Source: Vibrio splendidus 12E03
Lineage (GTDB): Bacteria > Pseudomonadota > Gammaproteobacteria > Enterobacterales > Vibrionaceae
NCBI RefSeq assembly: GCF_000272105.2
Contig: NZ_AJZD02000360.1
Span: 20,589 to 84,588, forward strand
DNA length: 64,000 nucleotides
Reading direction: 5' to 3'
Shown here: positions 62,178-64,000 of the stretch, in pieces
How the letters are laid out: each line of letters starts with the position of its first letter
Numbering within the stretch: position 1 is the first letter of the stretch
The notes under the pieces: model-generated
What the model saw: the letters and a program-made list of their open reading frames with translations, nothing else
What the model was told of the DNA's origin: nothing
The model's database searches: none
Translations under genes and position numbers: made by a program

Positions 62178-64000
62178 TGATGTTCGTATGGGATAGAGAT
62201 GATCTTAATGATGAGCAAGTCGATGCTATTCGGCAACCGGGTAACGTATTCCTTGAAGCATGCCCGGGCAGTGGTAAGACTCGTACATTAACGTACAAAA
62301 TAGCTCTCGAATTGTCGAATTTGACTGATACAAAAAAGTGGATCGTCGCAATAACATATACGAATCGAGCGGCTGATGAGATTCGTGAAAGAATAGAGTT
62401 ACTAGGCGTTGGGACTTCACAACTATGGATAGGAACAATTCACGCGTTTTGTTTAGAGTGGATAATAAAGCCTTACGGTATATACCATTACAAACTTCAA
62501 AATGGCTTCAAGGTAATTAACTCATATGACAGTGAAGAGCTAATTACCAATATTTGTACTGGATTGCGACCTCGATATAAGATCACCTATTATCAGTGTT
62601 CGCATTTTTATACCCCAAGAGGCATCAATATCACAGGGAATGGTGGGAGTCTAGCTAACAGTGTTTTGGAGGCTTATCATCAACACCTAGCCGAGAACCA
62701 TCAGATAGACTTTGAACAGATATTATACTTTTCGTATGAGCTTTTGAGCAATAAGGTGGCTATACCAAAGATATTATCAAATCTGTTTGCTTACGTTTTT
62801 ATAGATGAATATCAAGATACTAAAGAGATACAGTACTCAATTGTAGCAAGTATAATGAGAGCTAATCCGAGTAAGGTGAACACCTTTATAGTTGGTGACC
62901 CAAACCAAGCTATATATACGTCATTGGGTGGCTATGCTATATCCCATACAGAACTTGAATCTTTAACTGAAGCTACTTTTACCCCAATGTCTTTGGATAA
63001 GAATTATCGAAGCTCCAGCAGAATTATCGAATACTATCGAAATTATAATGTCAGTCCGAGTGCAACTAGTGCAACTAGTGCAGAAGGTAGCGAGAAAGAT
63101 TATCAGAGTACAATAACCTATGATCAAATTACTCACAAAGATGATTTAGTAGAACAGGTAAGCCGATATATTGAACACAATATTGACAACTGCAATATTA
63201 AAGAGAGTGAAATTTGCGTCATCGCCCCTTGGTGGACGCATTTAGCCGCGTTGACTCGAAACCTAGTACATCGATTACCTCAATATAGTTTTGACGGACC
63301 TGGTTTGGTTCCGTTTTCTAGAGACATTGAGAACTTTTGGTACAAGCTTACGAGAATCATTCTCACTGAACCTTCCCCTAGTATGTACGTAAAGCGTCTA
63401 AGATGGGCATCTGAAATTTTATATGATTTAGAAATAGCAATGGTGGACATCGAATCTATCACCTCCAAAGATCTTCTTAAATCTCTTAATTCTATTTCAA
63501 TTGATAGGGAAGATGGAATTGCTTATCTTCGTACTTTCTTTGATGAGCTATTCGATATTTTAGGAATTGACTATTCTCTTTATCCAATGCTTCAAGAGCA
63601 CTATGAATCTTTCTTCAGTAGTACAGAAGATCGAATAAGTAGACTCCGTAGAGATAGCGAGGAATTTGCGACAGACATAGACGCTTTTCGTAGAGCATTT
63701 AAGCCGAGAAGTGGAATAAAAGTGTCAACAATACATGGGGTAAAAGGTGGTGAATATGACGCAGTTATATCTTTCGGCCTACTTGAAGGGTTAGTGCCTA
63801 ACTTCAATGATTCTTCTGAAGAAAGTGCTAAGAAGCTTCTTTATGTTATAGGCTCAAGGGCTAGGAAAAATCTACACTTGATCTCTGAAAAAGGGAGAAT
63901 GACTGGCTTTCATCCAAACCAAACTGAGCGCACTTCCACAGAAGTACTTCGATGCATCACATATAGTTATGTGCATATTTCGGAGAATTCCGATCAGTCA
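62177..64000 (+). CDS. gajB: Gabija protein GajB, UvrD-like helicase (3' end outside window)
   Basis: At least 608 residues, running off the right edge without a stop. SF1 helicase motifs: Walker A EACPGSGKTRTLTYKIA near residue 30, ITYTNRAADEI, GTIHAFCLEW, Walker B FIDEYQD near 210, VGDPNQAIYTS near 240, NYRSS, and VSTIHGVKGGEYDAV near 520. It pairs with GajA and is translationally coupled to it (TAATG). In frame near residue 295 a 9-base unit is repeated, giving SATSATSAEG. Confidence 0.9.
   Translation, partial: MMFVWDRDDLNDEQVDAIRQPGNVFLEACPGSGKTRTLTYKIALELSNLTDTKKWIVAITYTNRAADEIRERIELLGVGTSQLWIGTIHAFCLEWIIKPYGIYHYKLQNGFKVINSYDSEELITNICTGLRPRYKITYYQCSHFYTPRGINITGNGGSLANSVLEAYHQHLAENHQIDFEQILYFSYELLSNKVAIPKILSNLFAYVFIDEYQDTKEIQYSIVASIMRANPSKVNTFIVGDPNQAIYTSLGGYAISHTELESLTEATFTPMSLDKNYRSSSRIIEYYRNYNVSPSATSATSAEGSEKDYQSTITYDQITHKDDLVEQVSRYIEHNIDNCNIKESEICVIAPWWTHLAALTRNLVHRLPQYSFDGPGLVPFSRDIENFWYKLTRIILTEPSPSMYVKRLRWASEILYDLEIAMVDIESITSKDLLKSLNSISIDREDGIAYLRTFFDELFDILGIDYSLYPMLQEHYESFFSSTEDRISRLRRDSEEFATDIDAFRRAFKPRSGIKVSTIHGVKGGEYDAVISFGLLEGLVPNFNDSSEESAKKLLYVIGSRARKNLHLISEKGRMTGFHPNQTERTSTEVLRCITYSYVHISENSDQS

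Overview
The window reads as chromosomal DNA of a Vibrio, probably near the Splendidus clade. It carries the N-terminal half of the CAI-1 quorum sensor CqsS, an NspS-MbaA-like norspermidine/c-di-GMP pair, a NqrM-like protein and several families common in vibrios (VC0807, DUF3360, DUF1007-NicO). No rRNA, tRNA, CRISPR array, integrase or transposase was seen. Most of the window is ordinary accessory-chromosome content in short operons; the right-hand third holds two antiviral systems.

Layout. 0-13.7 kb: cqsS (partial), a TauD-like dioxygenase, a degenerate metallo-beta-lactamase-fold protein with a divergent LysR regulator, a chemoreceptor, a DUF1826 gene behind a perfect Zur-like palindrome, a yceI broken by an in-frame TAG, a HU-like protein with a small basic partner, and a CoA-disulfide reductase-rhodanese fusion. 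13.8-22 kb: Crp-like regulator, nucleoside phosphorylase with a PnuC-type transporter, a prokaryotic ionotropic-glutamate-receptor-like protein, a DUF134/NqrM/NifX-like cluster with a candidate operator, and DUF1007-NicO behind a second Zur-like box. 22-31.8 kb: a pair of secreted proteins (esterase plus large beta-rich protein), a phosphodiesterase, MFS plus GST, and a FUSC exporter.

32-46.6 kb: a scarred region. A LysR gene is cut off and followed by a start-less reading frame; next to it stands an isolated accD-like gene with a changed residue at the position linked to andrimid resistance; a frameshifted MarR remnant follows. Then a zinc-binding soluble chemoreceptor, an enlarged methionine-gamma-lyase-like enzyme with an Lrp regulator, a solitary MetQ lipoprotein behind three MetJ-type boxes, and nspS-mbaA. 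47-49.4 kb: folK-like, folX, folE, folM, a tetrahydromonapterin operon.

49.6-64 kb: a defence-rich region. A prokaryotic viperin is encoded with an unrecognised 723-residue helical protein and a small protein with two zinc-knuckle-like repeats, the whole cassette lying between two same-orientation copies of a dispersed terminator repeat. About 6 kb further on begins a Gabija system (gajA complete, gajB running off the window). Six good copies of the terminator repeat occur between 37 and 59 kb, and two of them carry fragments of the 3' ends of genes found elsewhere in the window, which suggests that these terminators are recombination points. All functional calls are from reading the sequence; no database search was run.
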